Notes under the pieces: model-generated | The model's database searches: none | The model's input: only the letters and a program-made list of their open reading frames with translations | Told to the model about the DNA's origin: nothing | NCBI GenBank assembly: GCA_903922535.1 | Contig: CAIXUF010001116.1 | Span: 1 to 7,295, forward strand | Source of the DNA: Candidatus Hydrogenedentota bacterium | GTDB lineage: Bacteria > Hydrogenedentota > Hydrogenedentia > Hydrogenedentiales > CAITNO01 | DNA: 7,295 bases | Direction of reading: 5' to 3' | Part shown: one piece after another, positions 5,400-7,295 of the stretch | Layout of the letters: the number at the start of each line of letters is the position of its first letter | How positions within the stretch are numbered: position 1 is the stretch's first letter | Translations under genes and position numbers: made by a program

Positions 5400-6623
5400 T
5401 CAGTGTTGCGCGTTGACGTCGGCCACGGCCACCGCCAGCGCCTTGGCCATCCGGTCCACCAACGCGCCGCGCTGCTCCTCCGCGACCAGCATGGCCTCGC
5501 CGTCAGCCTGGTTCAGCGCCCCCAGTTCGATCAGCAGACAGGGAATCTTCGCGATGGTCTGAAGGCGCAACGGCAGTGCCCGCACGGCGACCGTCGGGGC
5601 ATCGTCTCCGGTGGCGAGCGCCTTGGCCATGGCCTCGGCGACGGCCTTCGCTCGGGTCGCGCAGGCCGCCAAATCGCCGCCTTCGGCCGGGACGGGCGAA
5701 TGGTAGATTTGAACCAGTGGGGCCTGCGGCGAAAGCACCGCGCCGGTGTGCAGGCTCACCAGAAGTCCGGCCGACTGGGCGGCCGCGGCGGACACGCGGT
5801 CACTGATCGAGACTTCCTTGTCCTCTTTCCGCGTCTGTGCGGCCTGCAGCGAGCCCGTGTCCGTCAACGCCTTCTGAAAGCGGACTGCCATCGCGGCCGT
5901 TATCGCCTTCTCCGCCGTGCCGTTGGGACTCACCGTGCCCGTGTCCCCGCCGCCATGCCCCGCGTCCACCGCGACAAGTCTGATCGGCCCCTTCGGCGTC
6001 GGGGCCTCGGGCGCGGCGGGCGCAGCCGGTGCGGCCGCCGATGTTGTTGGCGGCACCGTGATCGTCGGCGCGGCCGGGGATGGTTCCTCCGGCACGGAGG
6101 CAGCGGCCGGAGGCGGGGGCAGTTCCAGCGTCTTCAGCAGCGCCTTGGGATTCTCCGTCTCCGACGGGGCCTCCTCCGGCGTGGACGGGGCAATGTTCTT
6201 GCCGTCCGGGACGGGGTCGCTGCGCGTCAGGCTGACCTGGAAACCCTGCTCGAAGAACTTGGATGCGTCTTCGAGCGAGATGTAGGCGTTTTCATACTCG
6301 GTCACCACCGGATGGGCCAGGGCAAACTGCACCTGTCCCGCCGCCACAGCGGTGTCGTTGATTCCCGCAAGCGCCTTTGCCCCGCCCAGCGAAACCTCCA
6401 CCTTGGCCCCGTTGAGCCGGGCCTTGCCCCCCATTTGCTCGACAAGCTGGCTGAGGGAGACATAGGGCACATTCTGGTATGTTTTCAGCGTGGCTTTTGC
6501 ACGCAGCATTTCACCGCCCAGCTCGCCTGTGAATTGGGCGGTCTGCTGGGCGGCGGCCGCCAGGGCCCAGCACAGGGCGCACACCAGGCACGCCGTCATG
6601 TACGTTCGGATTCGGGGATGCAC
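5400..6623 (-). CDS. Periplasmic N-acetylmuramoyl-L-alanine amidase (Amidase_3) with N-terminal copper-amine-oxidase-like domain
   Basis: This zinc enzyme cleaves the bond between MurNAc and L-Ala in peptidoglycan. Numbered from the GTG at 6623 (407 residues), it has a signal peptide (about 1-25, MHPRIRTYM then a hydrophobic core ending AAAA), a CuAO_N1-like small beta domain (about 44-132, with VPYVSLSQLVEQMGG and AYISLEDASKFF), a Pro/Ala linker (about 133-213) and an Amidase_3 domain (about 214-405). Zinc ligands are visible at H223 (DAGHGG), E238 (AEKA) and H292 (SLHTG), and the catalytic E366 is in LIELG. GTG 6623 is preferred because AGGG (6629-6632) precedes it and because it gives a normal n-region. 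ATG 6659 (no SD) and GTG 6692 (upstream of the predicted transcript start) are alternatives. The domain shows no AMIN-type targeting module. It is the first gene of the operon, 12 bp before the GerMN gene. Confidence 0.9.
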   Translation of the reverse strand: MHPRIRTYMTACLVCALCWALAAAAQQTAQFTGELGGEMLRAKATLKTYQNVPYVSLSQLVEQMGGKARLNGAKVEVSLGGAKALAGINDTAVAAGQVQFALAHPVVTEYENAYISLEDASKFFEQGFQVSLTRSDPVPDGKNIAPSTPEEAPSETENPKALLKTLELPPPPAAASVPEEPSPAAPTITVPPTTSAAAPAAPAAPEAPTPKGPIRLVAVDAGHGGGDTGTVSPNGTAEKAITAAMAVRFQKALTDTGSLQAAQTRKEDKEVSISDRVSAAAAQSAGLLVSLHTGAVLSPQAPLVQIYHSPVPAEGGDLAACATRAKAVAEAMAKALATGDDAPTVAVRALPLRLQTIAKIPCLLIELGALNQADGEAMLVAEEQRGALVDRMAKALAVAVADVNAQH

Positions 6624-6628
6624 GATTA

Positions 6629-6632
6629 CCCT
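6629..6632 (-). promoter_or_regulatory. Ribosome binding site deciding the amidase start
   Basis: AGGG on the minus strand sits 5 nt before GTG 6623. Neither ATG 6659 nor ATG 6599 has a recognisable Shine-Dalgarno sequence, so this site favours the GTG start and a short, basic signal-peptide n-region. Confidence 0.45.
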
Positions 6633-6693
6633 GCCGATGGTCGTTCGAGAAGATTGCATTGCCAAGCGGTTCGCCGCGCGAACCAACCGCACT

Positions 6694-6722
6694 ATATTAC
6701 CCGATGCAGGGCGGGGCGTCCA
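6694..6722 (-). promoter_or_regulatory. Sigma70-like promoter of the amidase-gerMN-murI-deacetylase-tsaD operon
   Basis: On the minus strand there is TGGACG at 6722-6717 (4 of 6 matches to TTGACA), a 17-bp spacer, and TAATAT at 6699-6694. It stands out as an AT patch in GC-rich DNA. A transcript start is expected near 6687, downstream of the GTG at 6692, so translation should begin at 6659 or 6623. No operator was recognised. Confidence 0.5.
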
Positions 6723-6748
6723 AACCGCCGGCCCGAGAACCGAACAGA

Positions 6749-6767
6749 CCCCGCCGGAAAGGCGGGG
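6749..6767 (-). terminator. Probable intrinsic terminator of the lipoprotein gene
   Basis: This is a perfect 7-bp GC-only stem (CCCCGCC / GGCGGGG) with a 5-nt GGAAA loop. Read on the minus strand it is followed by TCTGTTCGGTTCTC, an imperfect T-rich run. It lies about 60 nt after the lipoprotein stop and before the operon promoter, as expected for a terminator. The poor U-tract keeps confidence moderate. Confidence 0.55.
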
Positions 6768-6826
6768 CCTGCGAAAAGCTCCCGGTCAACACCCGGCTTC
6801 AGACCGCCGGACCGTGATTAACGGAC

Positions 6827-7255
6827 TCACACGCCGTCAGCGTTGCCCGTGGAAATGCGCCATACGTTGTCTTTGTCCTTCTTGAACACGAGTTCGACGC
6901 TGATCGAACCGGCCGGGCTGGAAAGGTCGATCGGGTACGCGGAGATCGTGCCGTCGGCTTTCTTGGTCAACTGCATGTTCTTCAGTTCGCACTTGCCGTC
7001 GTCGGCGTAGCCGGAATCGCGGCCGGTTTCCGCAAGCGCCTTCAGCTCGGCCTTGGTGCCCACTTCCGGATGCTCAAACGTTTCGGAAACGAGCGTGAAG
7101 AGCGTGTCAATGTCCTTTGCCTCCAGCGCCTTCTTGACAAGCTGCATCTGATCGCCGACCAGTTGCTCGTCGGATTTCTTGGTGCCCGTGGCGCAACCCG
7201 CGGCCAGCACCATGACCAAAATGCACAGCGTCCCATACTTTACAAACTTTGCCAT
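6827..7255 (-). CDS. Small lipoprotein, probable NTF2/SnoaL-like fold
   Basis: This is a 142-residue lipoprotein precursor. It has a basic n-region (MAKFVKYG), a hydrophobic core and the lipobox L17-A-A-G-C21, with Ala after the Cys. Under the E. coli rule that would favour the outer membrane. The mature part has an N-terminal helix (DEQLVGDQMQLVKKALEAKDID), a second short helix, then strands with a KADGTISAYPIDLSS, ISVELVFKKD and VWRISTG pattern. That order of helices then strands ending in a W-R-I motif is typical of NTF2-like/DUF4440-like cone folds. No catalytic residue can be assigned and the function is unknown. The ATG at 7255 is well supported by AAGGA at 7265-7269 with a 9-nt spacer. 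The gene is on the same strand as the operon but about 200 bp upstream of it, and is separated by a putative terminator and a promoter, so it is probably its own unit. Confidence 0.8.
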   Translation of the reverse strand: MAKFVKYGTLCILVMVLAAGCATGTKKSDEQLVGDQMQLVKKALEAKDIDTLFTLVSETFEHPEVGTKAELKALAETGRDSGYADDGKCELKNMQLTKKADGTISAYPIDLSSPAGSISVELVFKKDKDNVWRISTGNADGV

Positions 7256-7295
7256 CTCTGTCTTTCCTTCTTCTGGTTGATCCGATATTGCCCTC

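Noticed and set aside
5244..6821. A 525-codon open frame on the + strand opposite the amidase
   Set aside because: It is an Arg/Gly/His-rich product typical of antisense frames in GC-rich DNA. The opposite strand carries a clear amidase with an intact catalytic set.

Overview
The window looks like a chromosomal piece of a GC-rich Gram-negative bacterium. Supporting signs are a lipoprotein with a canonical lipobox, membrane-anchored periplasmic proteins with long Pro/Ala-rich linkers, and a YibQ-type divergent polysaccharide deacetylase. The species cannot be told from the sequence. An uncultivated lineage is plausible but is only a guess.

Left edge (1-737, + strand): a two-gene, AT-richer module resembling a HicB-like antitoxin followed by a HicA-like toxin, with antitoxin first. 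The two genes are 10 bp apart and look translationally coupled. GC is about 43% over 241-420 by hand count, well below the rest of the window, which suggests horizontal acquisition. A TATACT box at 18-23 and a small perfect hairpin over the first ATG (95-110) are the possible control elements.

Centre (764-6623, - strand): a compact five-gene operon, in transcription order: Amidase_3 N-acetylmuramoyl-L-alanine amidase, GerMN-domain membrane protein, glutamate racemase (murI), membrane-anchored divergent polysaccharide deacetylase with a ~415-residue proline-rich linker, and tsaD (tRNA t6A synthesis). Junctions are 12 bp, a 4-bp ATGA overlap, 42 bp, and a second 4-bp ATGA overlap. Four of the five products point to peptidoglycan precursor supply (D-Glu), cleavage and remodelling. 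TsaD is a housekeeping tRNA-modification enzyme coupled to the end of the unit. A sigma70-like promoter (TGGACG-N17-TAATAT) lies just upstream of the amidase and helps choose its start.

Right edge (6827-7255, - strand): a separate small lipoprotein with a probable NTF2/SnoaL-like fold. A GC-rich hairpin downstream of it (6749-6767) probably ends its transcript before the operon promoter.

No rRNA, tRNA, CRISPR array, IS element or origin was seen. No gene-free stretch exceeds about 205 bp. I found nothing that clearly amounts to a new system. The most unusual items are the repeat-bearing linker of the deacetylase, with altered family motifs, and the reversed HicB-HicA module.
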